A stretch of DNA of 64,000 bases from Micavibrio sp. UBA6929 (GTDB lineage: Bacteria > Pseudomonadota > Alphaproteobacteria > Micavibrionales > Micavibrionaceae). The notes under the pieces were generated by a model. It saw only the letters and a list, made by a program, of their open reading frames with translations. It had not been told where the DNA came from and did not search any database. Where the stretch lies: contig DKAJ01000003.1 in the NCBI GenBank assembly GCA_002448815.1, positions 1-64,000 of the forward strand, given 5' to 3'. Positions 16,965-25,745 of this stretch are shown here, one piece after another; position 1 is the first letter of the stretch; the number at the start of each line of letters is the position of its first letter. A program made the position numbers and the translations under genes.

Positions 16965-17773
16965 AATTTAAAATCCAAGATAACAGGCACGTGGTCTGAT
17001 GGCTTTTCCCAGTCGCGCGCTTCGCTGAGGATGTTATGCGCGGCGAGGTGTGGCTTTAACGGTTGTGTGACCCAGATATGATCGAGGCGACGACCGCGAT
17101 TTGACTTTTTCCAATCACGATTGCGATAGGACCACCAGCTGTATATTTTCTCGTCAGAAGGTACAAAATGGCGCGTTGTATCAACCCATGTCAGTGATTT
17201 TTGCATGTCGTTGAGGCGGTCGGTTTCGGCGGGTGTGTGCGATACAATCTTCAAAAGCTGCTTATGCGACCAGACGTCATGTTCTTGCGGGGCGATATTG
17301 AAATCCCCAACGGCGATGACGTTATCTGTGTCTTTATAATGCGTTTTAAACCACAGCGTCATTTCTTCGACGAAATCGAGTTTATGTTTAAATTTGTCAT
17401 TTGTTTCTATGTCAGGCTCGTCCCCGCCGGCCGGAATATATAGGTTATGCAGGTCTGTTCCGCCATTGATGTCCAGTTTTACCATGATATGGCGGCAATC
17501 CTCGCGGCCAACGCGGTGGTGAATTTCGGTGGCTTCGAATGGGATTTTTGACAAGATAGCCTGCCCGTTATAGCTTTTCATGCCGTGGATATGAATGTGT
17601 TCGTAACCAAGTGCGTGGAATGTATCGAAGGGGAATAGGTCATCAGGGCATTTGGTTTCTTGCAGGCAGATAATATCGGGCGCATGTTCGTTGGCGAGCT
17701 TTTCAATCAGCGGCGCGCGCAAGCGTACAGAGTTAATATTCCAAGTAACAAGGCGGATATTGTTTTGTGTCAT
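16961..17773 (-). CDS. xthA: Exodeoxyribonuclease III
   Basis: This 270-residue AP endonuclease/3'-5' exonuclease acts in base-excision repair. The exonuclease-endonuclease-phosphatase fold is shown by LVTWNINSVRLR (Asn ligand), CLQETK (Glu ligand), VAVGDFNIAPQEHDVW (Asp/Asn) and the terminal SDHVPVILDF with catalytic Asp-His. Length is standard. It lies 2 bases downstream of ybaB, in the position where recR is often found in dnaX-ybaB-recR operons. Confidence 0.95.
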   Translation of the reverse strand: MTQNNIRLVTWNINSVRLRAPLIEKLANEHAPDIICLQETKCPDDLFPFDTFHALGYEHIHIHGMKSYNGQAILSKIPFEATEIHHRVGREDCRHIMVKLDINGGTDLHNLYIPAGGDEPDIETNDKFKHKLDFVEEMTLWFKTHYKDTDNVIAVGDFNIAPQEHDVWSHKQLLKIVSHTPAETDRLNDMQKSLTWVDTTRHFVPSDEKIYSWWSYRNRDWKKSNRGRRLDHIWVTQPLKPHLAAHNILSEARDWEKPSDHVPVILDFKF

Positions 17774-17775
17774 GA

Positions 17776-18105
17776 TTAAAACGGCAAGCCGCCCATGGCG
17801 TTTGGATCAAGGCCAGCTTCCATCATCATTTGCTGGCTTTCTTTTTGGACACGATCTTCGCGCAGTTCGTTGGCTTGGTTCATTGCCGCAGTGATAAGAT
17901 CTTCAAGGACTTCTTTGTTATCATCGCTAAGAAGGCTGGGGTCGATATCAACGGATTGGACAACGCCTGTGCATGTCATGGTTACCTTAACCATGCCGCC
18001 GCCTGATTGGCTTTGGATTTCGATGTCTTTGAATTTTTCCTGCATTTCCTGCATTTTTTGCTGCATTTGCTGCGCTTGTTGCATCATTTTCTGGATATCA
18101 AACAT
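17776..18105 (-). CDS. ybaB: YbaB/EbfC nucleoid-associated protein
   Basis: This 109-residue protein belongs to the YbaB/EbfC DNA-binding family. It has a Gln/Met-rich N-terminal helix (MMQQAQQMQQKMQEMQEKF), the GGGMVKVTMTCTGVVQSVDI strand region, and a C-terminal helix with ITAAMNQANEL. The dimers bind DNA and are thought to organise the nucleoid. It starts 6 bases after the dnaX stop codon, the conserved dnaX-ybaB pair. The C-terminal tail (MMMEAGLDPNAMGGLPF) is typical of alphaproteobacterial members. Confidence 0.93.
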   Translation of the reverse strand: MFDIQKMMQQAQQMQQKMQEMQEKFKDIEIQSQSGGGMVKVTMTCTGVVQSVDIDPSLLSDDNKEVLEDLITAAMNQANELREDRVQKESQQMMMEAGLDPNAMGGLPF

Positions 18106-18111
18106 GGGGTG

Positions 18112-19833
18112 TTATTCCTCGTCTTGGGTAGAGTGGATATTGGTTAATTCGGTACCTGGAAACAGCGATATAATATTTTTAACGGTCGGAATGGCAAGGA
18201 TTTTGTTGCGCTCGTCCTCGGCTTGTTTTTCCAGTTCTTCGTGTGGTGTCATTTGGCCCGTAGGGTCGCTGAACGTTACCATCCACCGCGTTCCTGTGGC
18301 GTCACTGAGGATTTTTTGCAGGTCTTTGATGCGGTTGCCCGCGCCTTCGCGTAAACCGATTTCTAGGAGGCCTTCTTTGATTTTAATAGGCTCGGCATAG
18401 TAGGAAACGGCGCTGGCCAAAACGACTTGGTTTGCGTTTTCCAGTGTTTGTATTACATCGTGCAGCGAGGTAATTTGCAGCGGTGTTTGTGCATCAGGGA
18501 CAATGTGAAAATTGTGTGCGGCTTGCGGCCCGCCTGAGGGTGCGTTGCTGATGCTGGCTTGGGCGGGTGGCATAGATGTCTGGTTGATTGTGCCAGTTGC
18601 TGCGCCAGATACAGCGCCGCCCGTTGGCGTTGGGGCTGATGGCTGTGCCGCGCCATTATCATCGTTAATCAGCTTAACCAGATCTTTTGGATCCGGCAGA
18701 TTTGCGGCGTAGCATAAACGAATAACCAGCATTTCTGCTGCGGCCTGTGGGTGGGGGGCTTGTTGCACTTCACCGAGGCCTTTGAGCAGGATTTGCCATG
18801 CTTTGCCAAGGGATGGCATGGATAGATTTTGGCTGAGGCTTGCGGCGCGCTCCATCATGTCCGGCGAAAGGCTGCCATTGGCTTGGTCTTTCATCGCAGG
18901 CACTGCGCGCAGGCGCGTCAGGATATGTGTTAGGTCAAGTAAATCTTGGATGACGACAAGCGGGTCTGCGCCTGATTTGTAATACGTATCGAGAATATCG
19001 AGTGATTGCGCGGTTTCGCCTTTGAGCGCGTGTTCCAACATATCAAGCGTTGCTGCTCGGTCGGCAAGGCCAAGCATATCTTGGACATGATCGGTTGTGA
19101 TGTTGCCTGAGCTGACCGAGATTGCCTGATCAAGGATTGAAAGGCCGTCACGGACCGAGCCATCAGCGGCGCGAGCAATAAGCTCGAGCGCGGGGGCTTC
19201 GGCAGTGACAGTTTCTTGTTCGCATAAGTTTGCGAAATGCTGCGCAAGGGTAGGTACGTCAACGCGGCGCAGGTCAAAGCGCTGGCAGCGTGATAAAACA
19301 GTAATGGGGACTTTGCGGATTTCTGTGGTCGCAAAGATGAATTTGACGTGGGCAGGAGGTTCTTCCAGTGTTTTGAGCAGGGCGTTAAAGGCCTGCTTGG
19401 AGAGCATGTGAACCTCGTCAATGATGTAGACTTTGTAACGTGCTTCGGTTGGGGCGTAGCGCACACCATCCAGAATTTCGCGAATGTCGTCGACGCCAGT
19501 GCGGCTGGCGGCGTCCATTTCGATGACGTCAGGATGGCGGTCTTCGGCGATGGCTTGGCAGAGTTTGCAATCTGATGTGTCGCCAGTTGTTGCGCCTGCG
19601 GTGCCGTCAGGGCCTTTATAGTTTAAAGCCTTGGCAATAATGCGCGCGGTTGTTGTTTTACCAACGCCGCGAACACCGGTTAGCATGAAGGCATGCGCGA
19701 TGCGTCCCGTTTCAATGGCATTACGCAGCGTGCGTACAAGGGCATCTTGTCCGATAAGTTCCTCAAAGTTTTGAGGGCGATATTTACGCGCTAGGACGCG
19801 GTATTCTTCGGGCTTGTCTTTATCTATGACCAT
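18112..19833 (-). CDS. dnaX: DNA polymerase III subunits gamma and tau
   Basis: This 573-residue clamp-loader ATPase is started at the ATG at 19833 (VIDKDKPEEYRVLARKYRP). A further in-frame ATG upstream at 19896 would add 21 residues unlike the family. Walker A is GVRGVGKTTTARI near residue 45, the zinc-ligand region is around CKLCQAI, and the DEVH motif is in YIIDEVHMLSK. The SRC-box region is SRCQRFDLR. A Pro/Ala/Ser-rich linker near 390-430 precedes the tau-specific C-terminal domain. I did not identify a slippery heptamer for a separate gamma product. It is adjacent to the SRP RNA gene and heads the dnaX-ybaB-xthA run. Confidence 0.94.
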   Translation of the reverse strand: MVIDKDKPEEYRVLARKYRPQNFEELIGQDALVRTLRNAIETGRIAHAFMLTGVRGVGKTTTARIIAKALNYKGPDGTAGATTGDTSDCKLCQAIAEDRHPDVIEMDAASRTGVDDIREILDGVRYAPTEARYKVYIIDEVHMLSKQAFNALLKTLEEPPAHVKFIFATTEIRKVPITVLSRCQRFDLRRVDVPTLAQHFANLCEQETVTAEAPALELIARAADGSVRDGLSILDQAISVSSGNITTDHVQDMLGLADRAATLDMLEHALKGETAQSLDILDTYYKSGADPLVVIQDLLDLTHILTRLRAVPAMKDQANGSLSPDMMERAASLSQNLSMPSLGKAWQILLKGLGEVQQAPHPQAAAEMLVIRLCYAANLPDPKDLVKLINDDNGAAQPSAPTPTGGAVSGAATGTINQTSMPPAQASISNAPSGGPQAAHNFHIVPDAQTPLQITSLHDVIQTLENANQVVLASAVSYYAEPIKIKEGLLEIGLREGAGNRIKDLQKILSDATGTRWMVTFSDPTGQMTPHEELEKQAEDERNKILAIPTVKNIISLFPGTELTNIHSTQDEE

Positions 19834-19940
19834 ATAAACAGATGTAAGGTGATTCCTGTTTGATTGCAATGCTGGCGCATGGCTTTGCCACAGCAAATCG
19901 CGCCGTGTCTGGATAAGTCATAAAGATGCGGGAAATGAAG

Positions 19941-20038
19941 TAGAAGACCAGCAACGACCCGGAAAAAATCGTTACGGCTGCTCCCTTTCGGGCCTGACCG
20001 GGTTGGCGAAACGTCCGCCCGCGCTGATCTTCCGAGGC
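19941..20038 (-). ncRNA. ffs: Small SRP RNA (4.5S RNA)
   Basis: The minus strand carries the SRP domain IV core GGTCAGGCCCGAAAGGGAGCAGCC: the GGTCAGG strand, a GAAA tetraloop and the AGCAGCC strand that bind Ffh. The flanks close a long helix: GAAGATCAGC pairs with GCTGGTCTTC over 10 bases (one G-U), giving a hairpin of about 100 nucleotides. The product assembles with Ffh to target inner-membrane proteins co-translationally. The ends are approximate. The position just upstream of dnaX is shared with many bacteria. Confidence 0.92.
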
Positions 20039-20048
20039 GAATGTAGAG

Positions 20049-20078
20049 AAAAAACCCTTATCTGCGCAAGGGTTTTTT
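20049..20078 (-). terminator. Intrinsic terminator of nhaA (copy 1)
   Basis: AAAAAACCCTT (20049-20059) pairs perfectly with AAGGGTTTTTT (20068-20078) around an 8-base loop. It lies 5 bases after the nhaA stop codon on the minus strand and just before the SRP RNA gene. The stem is symmetrical and could act in both directions. Confidence 0.8.
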
Positions 20079-20082
20079 GTAA

Positions 20083-21249
20083 TTATTTTTCGTTGGGGCG
20101 TTTGGTTGTCAGAACCAAAATGGTGTAACCCGCAATACCCGCCAGCATCGAGCCACCAATAACGCCTATTCGAATGGAGGCTGCGTATTCTTGCGTTTCA
20201 AATGCAAGGTTGCCGATGAAAAGGCTCATAGTGAAGCCAATACCTGTGAGTAGTGCCATGCCGTAATATTGCATCCAACTGGTATCTTTCGGCAGGGAAA
20301 TAACCTTGATGACCTTAAACAGGAAAGTGATGAGCATAACGCCAATTTGCTTACCAAAGAAAAGGCCTGCCGCGATGCCAATCGTGACGGGGTTTTGCAG
20401 TGTTTCTAATGTGACATCGCCAAAGGATACACCTGCATTAGAAAAGGCAAAAAGCGGCAAGATAAAGAACGCAACCCAAGGGTGGAGGATATGTTCAAGC
20501 TTAATGAGCGGAGAGTGATCAGTTTTTACGTCACGCATAGGGATCATCAGGCCAATGACAACGCCAGCCAGCGTTGCATGCACGCCTGATTTTAAAACGG
20601 CGCCCCATAAAATAATGCCGACGATCACATAGGGGGATATTTTCATGACCTTCATCCGGTTCATAATGAACAAGATAACCGTCATTACGCCTGCGACGCC
20701 AAGCGACAGCAGCGATAATTTTGATGTGTAAAACAGGGCGATAATAATAATTGCCGCAAGGTCGTCAATCACGGCAAGGGCAACTAACGTTACCTTAAGC
20801 GCCGGTGGAACGCGGTCACCCAGTAGCATCATAACGCCAAGTGCGAAGGCAATATCGGTCGCGGCAGGGATGGCCCAGCCATGCGCGGTGATGCTGTCAT
20901 CCATATTGAGCGCGTAGTAAATCAGCGCAGGCGCAGCCAAGCCGCCAATCGCGGCAATCGCAGGCAGCATAAATTGCGCAGGCGTTGATAAGTGCCCTTG
21001 TAAAACTTCACGTTTGATTTCAAGGCCGACGAGTAAGAAGAAAATTGCCATCAGGCCATCATTGATCCAGAGGATGGCTGGTTTATGGATTTTGAAATCA
21101 CCAAACTGGAAGTGAATGATAATATCCAAAAAGGCATGATAGGCATCTTGCAAAGGTGTGTTGGCCGCGACCAGTGAACAGACGGCAGCAATAAAGAGTA
21201 AAATGCCGGGTGCGGCGGGAAGGTGCAGGAATTTTTTAAATGTGCTCAT
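20083..21249 (-). CDS. nhaA: Na+/H+ antiporter NhaA (copy 1)
   Basis: This 388-residue protein has about 12 membrane helices. The paired aspartates of the transport site are in ALAVIDDLAAIIIIALF, and the NhaA motifs WINDGLMAIFFLLVGLEIKREV and AIPAATDIAFALG are present. It exchanges cytosolic Na+ or Li+ for H+ and is electrogenic in E. coli. Length matches E. coli NhaA (388). A second, divergent NhaA lies 187 bp away; the two proteins are clearly related but far from identical. Confidence 0.95.
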   Translation of the reverse strand: MSTFKKFLHLPAAPGILLFIAAVCSLVAANTPLQDAYHAFLDIIIHFQFGDFKIHKPAILWINDGLMAIFFLLVGLEIKREVLQGHLSTPAQFMLPAIAAIGGLAAPALIYYALNMDDSITAHGWAIPAATDIAFALGVMMLLGDRVPPALKVTLVALAVIDDLAAIIIIALFYTSKLSLLSLGVAGVMTVILFIMNRMKVMKISPYVIVGIILWGAVLKSGVHATLAGVVIGLMIPMRDVKTDHSPLIKLEHILHPWVAFFILPLFAFSNAGVSFGDVTLETLQNPVTIGIAAGLFFGKQIGVMLITFLFKVIKVISLPKDTSWMQYYGMALLTGIGFTMSLFIGNLAFETQEYAASIRIGVIGGSMLAGIAGYTILVLTTKRPNEK

Positions 21250-21436
21250 AATGATAATCTTTTATAGAAAAAATCCGCTTTCAACAAGAGTATAAGCAGC
21301 CAATTTTATCTTTACCTTTGTCGAGTGTTGTATAGAATGTGCCAAGAGAAGTGCTTGTGCCTTGGTGCGGGCTGGTTTTTTGGGCATTCCCTTTATTTTG
21401 TCCCTTTCAGATATAGAATTTACAGGATTTATTTCC

Positions 21437-22684
21437 ATGCAGTTAAAGAAGTTTTTCGAATATGACAGTGCCAGCGGCATTATGCTGATGGTTGCGGCGG
21501 TGCTTGCGCTGATTGTCAATAATATCGGTTTTGAGCATACCTATCATGAGGTTTTGCATACGCATCTTGCCTTTAAGATTGGCGAGTTTGGTTTAGATAA
21601 ATCGCTTGGTCATTGGATTAATGACGGCTTGATGGCCATTTTCTTTTTGACCGTGGGGTTGGAAATCAAGCGTGAATTGGTTGTTGGGGCGCTGCGCGAA
21701 TTTAAGCAAGCCTTGTTGCCTTTGGTGGCGGCGCTGGGCGGTGTGATTTTGCCTGCGTTGATTTACGCGTCAATGAATTACAGTAACCCTGAAACGGCGC
21801 ATGGTTGGGGTATCCCGATGGCCACGGATATTGCCTTTGCTGTGGGCGTTTTATCTTTGTTAGGTGGTCGCGTTCCGCGTGAGCTTAAGATTTTGTTGCT
21901 GTCTTTGGCGATTATTGATGATTTGATTGCGATCTTGGTTATTGCGATTTTCTATACAGCAGACATTTCTATGGAGGCACTGGGCTTTGGCGCGCTGGCC
22001 TTTGGCGTTTTGATGTTGCTTAACTTTAATAATGTAAAAAGTTTGAAGCCTTATATGTTGGTGGGCTTTGTGCTGTGGCTATGTATTTTAGAATCGGGCG
22101 TTCACGCAACGATTGCAGGTGTGTTGTTGGCGTTTGCTATACCGCTGTCGATTGATGGGAGCGAAGGGACATCGCCGCTGAAACGCCTTGAGCATGCGTT
22201 ATATCCATGGGCGGCCTTTGTGATTATGCCGATTTTTGCCTTTGCGAATGCAGGCTTTTCTTTGCATGGTATGTCATTTGCCTTGATGGCGGGGACATTG
22301 CCGCTGGGCATTATGCTTGGTCTTTTCTTTGGTAAGCAATTTGGCGTCTTTAGCTTTATCTGGCTGTTTGATCGTCTTGGCGTTGTGCAGCGTCCGCCAT
22401 GTACATGGCGTCAGCTTTACGGTCTGGCGATCTTGACGGGTATTGGTTTCACCGTGAGCTTGTTTATCGGGTCTTTGGCCTTTGGCGATCAGCCGGAGTT
22501 GCTGGCGGAGGTGCGCTTAGCCGTGCTTTTGGCATCAACGGTTTCGGCGATTGTTGGGTATCATGTCTTGAAACGACCAGAGATGCTTGTGGCGCGTGAT
22601 AAAACAGACTTTAACCCGATTGCTCACCCAGAAGCCTTGAGCGAAGAAAAGGCAGATAATGCGTCTTCACGCGCGGCCGAGTGA
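21437..22684 (+). CDS. nhaA: Na+/H+ antiporter NhaA (copy 2)
   Basis: This is 415 residues when started at the ATG at 21437 (QLKKFFEYDSASGIML), which has AGGA upstream. A TTG at 21362 would add 25 non-conserved residues. It has the same architecture as copy 1: WINDGLMAIFFLTVGLEIKREL, MATDIAFAVGVLSLLGG and the aspartate pair in LAIIDDLIAILVIAIFY. A hydrophilic C-terminal tail of about 35 residues is extra relative to copy 1. The last 61 bases overlap the 3' end of the convergent photolyase gene. The two paralogues may differ in pH or ion dependence; that is inference. Confidence 0.94.
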   Translation: MQLKKFFEYDSASGIMLMVAAVLALIVNNIGFEHTYHEVLHTHLAFKIGEFGLDKSLGHWINDGLMAIFFLTVGLEIKRELVVGALREFKQALLPLVAALGGVILPALIYASMNYSNPETAHGWGIPMATDIAFAVGVLSLLGGRVPRELKILLLSLAIIDDLIAILVIAIFYTADISMEALGFGALAFGVLMLLNFNNVKSLKPYMLVGFVLWLCILESGVHATIAGVLLAFAIPLSIDGSEGTSPLKRLEHALYPWAAFVIMPIFAFANAGFSLHGMSFALMAGTLPLGIMLGLFFGKQFGVFSFIWLFDRLGVVQRPPCTWRQLYGLAILTGIGFTVSLFIGSLAFGDQPELLAEVRLAVLLASTVSAIVGYHVLKRPEMLVARDKTDFNPIAHPEALSEEKADNASSRAAE

Positions 22685-24090
22685 TCAACGACAGGTTTCG
22701 GATAGGTTTTGCCTAAGGTCACGTTTGCGCGCGCAAGAATGTGATCTGGGGCTTCCCATGGGGCATGCAGGTATTTATCTGGCAGGCCTGCAATTTCAGG
22801 CACATATTTTCTGACATAGGCGCCGCTCGCGTCAAATTTCTTGCCCTGTGTGATAGGGTTGAAAATGCGGAAATACGGCGCGGCATCTGCGCCGCATCCC
22901 GCAATCCATTGCCAGCTTGCACTGTTATTGGCAAGGTCTGCATCTAGTAATGTGTCCCAAAACCAGTGCGCGCCATGGTGCCAGTGCAGGCGTAGATGTT
23001 TCACCAAAAAAGATCCAACAACCATGCGTACGCGGTTATGCATATAGCCTGTTTGCCAGAGCTCGCGCATGCCGGCATCGACAATAGGATATCCTGTTTG
23101 GCCGCTTTGCCAGCGCTGTAAATGGTCGTTTTCAGTGTGGTTATTCCATGGAAATTTGTTGAATTTTTCCTGCAAGTTTACATGCGGCAATTCTGGGAAA
23201 TGATACAAAAGATAGGTGGAAAATTCACGCCAGCCTAATTCACTTTGGAAGGTGTCTGCGTCATTTTCGCATGACTGGGCAACACTTGCTGCTTGGGCTT
23301 CGTGCCAGAGCTTGCGCGGCGAAATTTCCCCAAAGTGCAGATGCGGTGATAGGCGAGATACATTTGGTTTGTCGGGGAAATTGCGTCCTTCTTTATAGCC
23401 TTGGATGCCGTTTTCTAAAAAGCTGCCCCAGCGTTTGAGCGCGCCTTGCTCGCCAGGGTTCCATTCTTCCTCCATGGTTTTGTACCATTCAATGGATGGT
23501 ATAAAATTTAGATCGTCAAGGGTGAGTGCATCTTCACAGGATAGGGATGCTGTTTTGAGGGTGCATTTCTCAGGTGCTGGCGCAGGTTCGGGCGGGGCAC
23601 CAACCATTTGTAAGCAGCCTTTGCGGTAGTAAGGTGTGAAGACTTTATAGGGCGTCCCGTCTGCTTTTGTGACGGTATGCGGTTCGTAGAGCATGGCACT
23701 GTTATAGCTGTGCGCGGTGATGTTTTTATCTTTAAGGGTTGCTTTGATCGCGGTGTCGCGTGCGATGCGCCATGGTTCATACTGGCGGTTCCAAAATATA
23801 TGCGTGATATCATTGTTTGTTATAAGGCGCTCAATGATGTCTTCTGCCGCGCCGCTGAAATAGGTGAGCGTTAGGCCGTATTGATCTTTTAAGGATTGCG
23901 CAAGATTTTTGAGGCTGTGATGCAGCCACCATTTGCTGGCGCCGCCTGCTTTCCATGTTTCTGCATTATGGTCGTCATGAGTGTAAATGGGGATGATAGG
24001 GTGATCTGTGTTATGGGCATGCTCTACGGCATTTATTAAGGCAAGGTTATCATCAAGGCGGAAATCTTGTCGGAACCATAAAATGATCAT
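22624..24090 (-). CDS. phrB: Deoxyribodipyrimidine photolyase
   Basis: This 488-residue class I photolyase/cryptochrome has an N-terminal Rossmann antenna domain (IILWFRQDFRLDDNLAL) and a C-terminal FAD domain. Diagnostic segments include FGEISPRKLWHE, GYPIVDAGMRELWQTGYMHNRVRM, DADLANNSASWQWIAG and DAAPYFRIFNP. It repairs cyclobutane pyrimidine dimers using visible light. CPD specificity is inferred from overall similarity rather than tested. The 3' end overlaps nhaA copy 2 by 61 bases in convergent orientation. Confidence 0.95.
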   Translation of the reverse strand: MIILWFRQDFRLDDNLALINAVEHAHNTDHPIIPIYTHDDHNAETWKAGGASKWWLHHSLKNLAQSLKDQYGLTLTYFSGAAEDIIERLITNNDITHIFWNRQYEPWRIARDTAIKATLKDKNITAHSYNSAMLYEPHTVTKADGTPYKVFTPYYRKGCLQMVGAPPEPAPAPEKCTLKTASLSCEDALTLDDLNFIPSIEWYKTMEEEWNPGEQGALKRWGSFLENGIQGYKEGRNFPDKPNVSRLSPHLHFGEISPRKLWHEAQAASVAQSCENDADTFQSELGWREFSTYLLYHFPELPHVNLQEKFNKFPWNNHTENDHLQRWQSGQTGYPIVDAGMRELWQTGYMHNRVRMVVGSFLVKHLRLHWHHGAHWFWDTLLDADLANNSASWQWIAGCGADAAPYFRIFNPITQGKKFDASGAYVRKYVPEIAGLPDKYLHAPWEAPDHILARANVTLGKTYPKPVVDHSAAREDALSAFSSLKASG

Positions 24091-24135
24091 CAGTGTTTTA
24101 TCCTTTAGGAGAGGGGCTGTTGCATTATGCGCATT

Positions 24136-24168
24136 AAAAAGGGCGCTATCTTTGTATAATAGCGCCCT
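24136..24168 (-). terminator. Intrinsic terminator of the ammonium transporter gene
   Basis: AGGGCGCTAT (24140-24149) and ATAGCGCCCT (24159-24168) form a perfect 10-bp GC-rich stem with a 9-base loop. On the minus strand it is followed by TTTTT. It lies about 30 bases after the amt stop codon. Confidence 0.85.
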
Positions 24169-24198
24169 GATGAGAATATTCTAGGTTTAGAAGTGGGT

Positions 24199-25494
24199 TT
24201 AGCCCTTTTCTTTTTTCTCGGCATCTTCGATGACTTCTTCCGAGCCGTTTCCGTTTTTGCCGAAGTCAAGGTTATAAGCGCTGACACCCAGCTCTGCCAG
24301 GTCGCTGCCCAGTTCTTCATGTGACCAATGCAGGCGCAGGCCGCCTTTAAACGATTTTAAGATCAGCCAGATAATAAAGCTGAGCGTGAAGGTGAATACG
24401 CCAATAGCTGTGATGCCAAGAAGCTGTGCTTGCAGGGATGCATCTGGGTTGGTGAAGGCCACTGCAATTGTGCCGATGATACCGCCGACAAGGTGAACAG
24501 GGACCGCGCCGACAACGTCATCAATTTTTAGTTTATCTAGTGCCAATGATGCCGCATACATTCCTAATGCGCCAATGGCACCAATGATGACGGCCCCGCC
24601 GATTGATGGCGCGTGAGGTTCCGCGGTGATGGCAACAAGACCAGCCAGTGCGCCGTTGAGAACCATGGGTACATCAAGGCGCCCGCGCGTTAGGAAGCCG
24701 AGCAAAATCATGGCGATTGTACCTGCGGCAGCGGCGGTGTTTGTGTTGGCGAAGATTTTTGCAACTGCGCTGGCGTCTTCAACGCTTGCGATGGCAAGTT
24801 GTGATCCGCCGTTAAAGCCGAACCAGCCAAACCACAAGATAAAGGTTCCTAATGTAACCAGTGGCATAGAAGAGCCGTGCAATTGGTGTGCTTGGCCATC
24901 TTCGGTAAAGCGGCCACGACGTGCGCCAAGCAAGATCGCGCCAGCCAAAGCAGCCCAGCCACCGACACTGTGTACGAGGGTTGAGCCAGCGAAGTCTTTG
25001 AACCCAACTTCTGCGAGCCAGCCGCCGCCCCAGACCCAGCTGCCTGTGACGGGGTAGATGATGCTTACGAGGATGATGGCAAAGGCGAAAAACGGGACGA
25101 GTTTAATGCGCTCGGCCAGTGCGCCCGAAACGATGGATACGGCGGTTGCGACAAAAACCATTTGGAAGAACCAGTCTGCACCAGCAGAGTGACCGTTCGA
25201 GAAATCACCGCTGAGGGCGCTTGTGTCGTTAGGGTGCCATGGAATGGGCGTTCCGAAGAAGCCGCCGCTTTGGTCAACGTCTAGGTACATTAAATTGTAA
25301 CCAATAACATAGAACATGATGCTGGCCAGTGCGTATAGCCCTATGTTTTTCACAAGAATGACGGCGACAGATTTGCTGCGAACCATTCCGGCTTCTAACA
25401 TGGCAAAGCCAGCAGCCATAAACATGACCATGGTGGCGCAGATTAATATGAAGAAAGTGTTTAAAATATAGGCAGTTTCTGTAACTGTTTCCAT
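24199..25494 (-). CDS. amt: Ammonium transporter
   Basis: This is 431 residues when started at the ATG at 25494 (ETVTETAYILNTF), which has GGGAG 10 bases upstream. An upstream in-frame ATG at 25548 would add a basic 18-residue stretch. About 11 membrane helices include the Amt signatures AAGFAMLEAGMVRSKSV and DFAGSTLVHSVGGWAALAGA, and the pore histidines lie in LVHSVGG and VPVHLVGG. It conducts ammonium/ammonia across the inner membrane. No glnK follows it, unlike in most proteobacteria. A divergent NAD-glutamate dehydrogenase gene shares its 5' region, so the nitrogen theme is shared. Confidence 0.94.
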   Translation of the reverse strand: METVTETAYILNTFFILICATMVMFMAAGFAMLEAGMVRSKSVAVILVKNIGLYALASIMFYVIGYNLMYLDVDQSGGFFGTPIPWHPNDTSALSGDFSNGHSAGADWFFQMVFVATAVSIVSGALAERIKLVPFFAFAIILVSIIYPVTGSWVWGGGWLAEVGFKDFAGSTLVHSVGGWAALAGAILLGARRGRFTEDGQAHQLHGSSMPLVTLGTFILWFGWFGFNGGSQLAIASVEDASAVAKIFANTNTAAAAGTIAMILLGFLTRGRLDVPMVLNGALAGLVAITAEPHAPSIGGAVIIGAIGALGMYAASLALDKLKIDDVVGAVPVHLVGGIIGTIAVAFTNPDASLQAQLLGITAIGVFTFTLSFIIWLILKSFKGGLRLHWSHEELGSDLAELGVSAYNLDFGKNGNGSEEVIEDAEKKEKG

Positions 25495-25745
25495 TCGGAT
25501 TGAGCTCCCAAGTAACGATGATTTATTTGCTTTCTTACGGTTAAGCATTTTTCAAATAAGAAATCAATCATTATGGGTTTATTATTTTAACTAAATCCAC
25601 ATCATCTGAAATTTTATTGTTTTTCTAAAAAAAGCATTTTGGAAGGCTTAACATCTTGACGGAGCATTGAATATGATGGATTTTATGGACAGCTAATGTA
25701 TGGTGGATTAGGTGTGTTTACACAGAGGGAAGGAGCCATTATCTC

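Noticed and set aside
17795..18400. 201-codon plus-strand frame across ybaB and the dnaX end
   Set aside because: It crosses two well-conserved genes in antisense. The Cys/Ser-rich product reflects the Gln/Met codons of YbaB read backwards.
24626..25057. 143-codon plus-strand frame within amt
   Set aside because: It is antisense to conserved membrane helices of the transporter; the composition is Pro/Ala-biased with no recognisable domain.
25495..25745. Sigma-54 -24/-12 promoter for amt
   Set aside because: No TGGCAC-N5-TTGCA-like pair was found on either strand of the divergent region.
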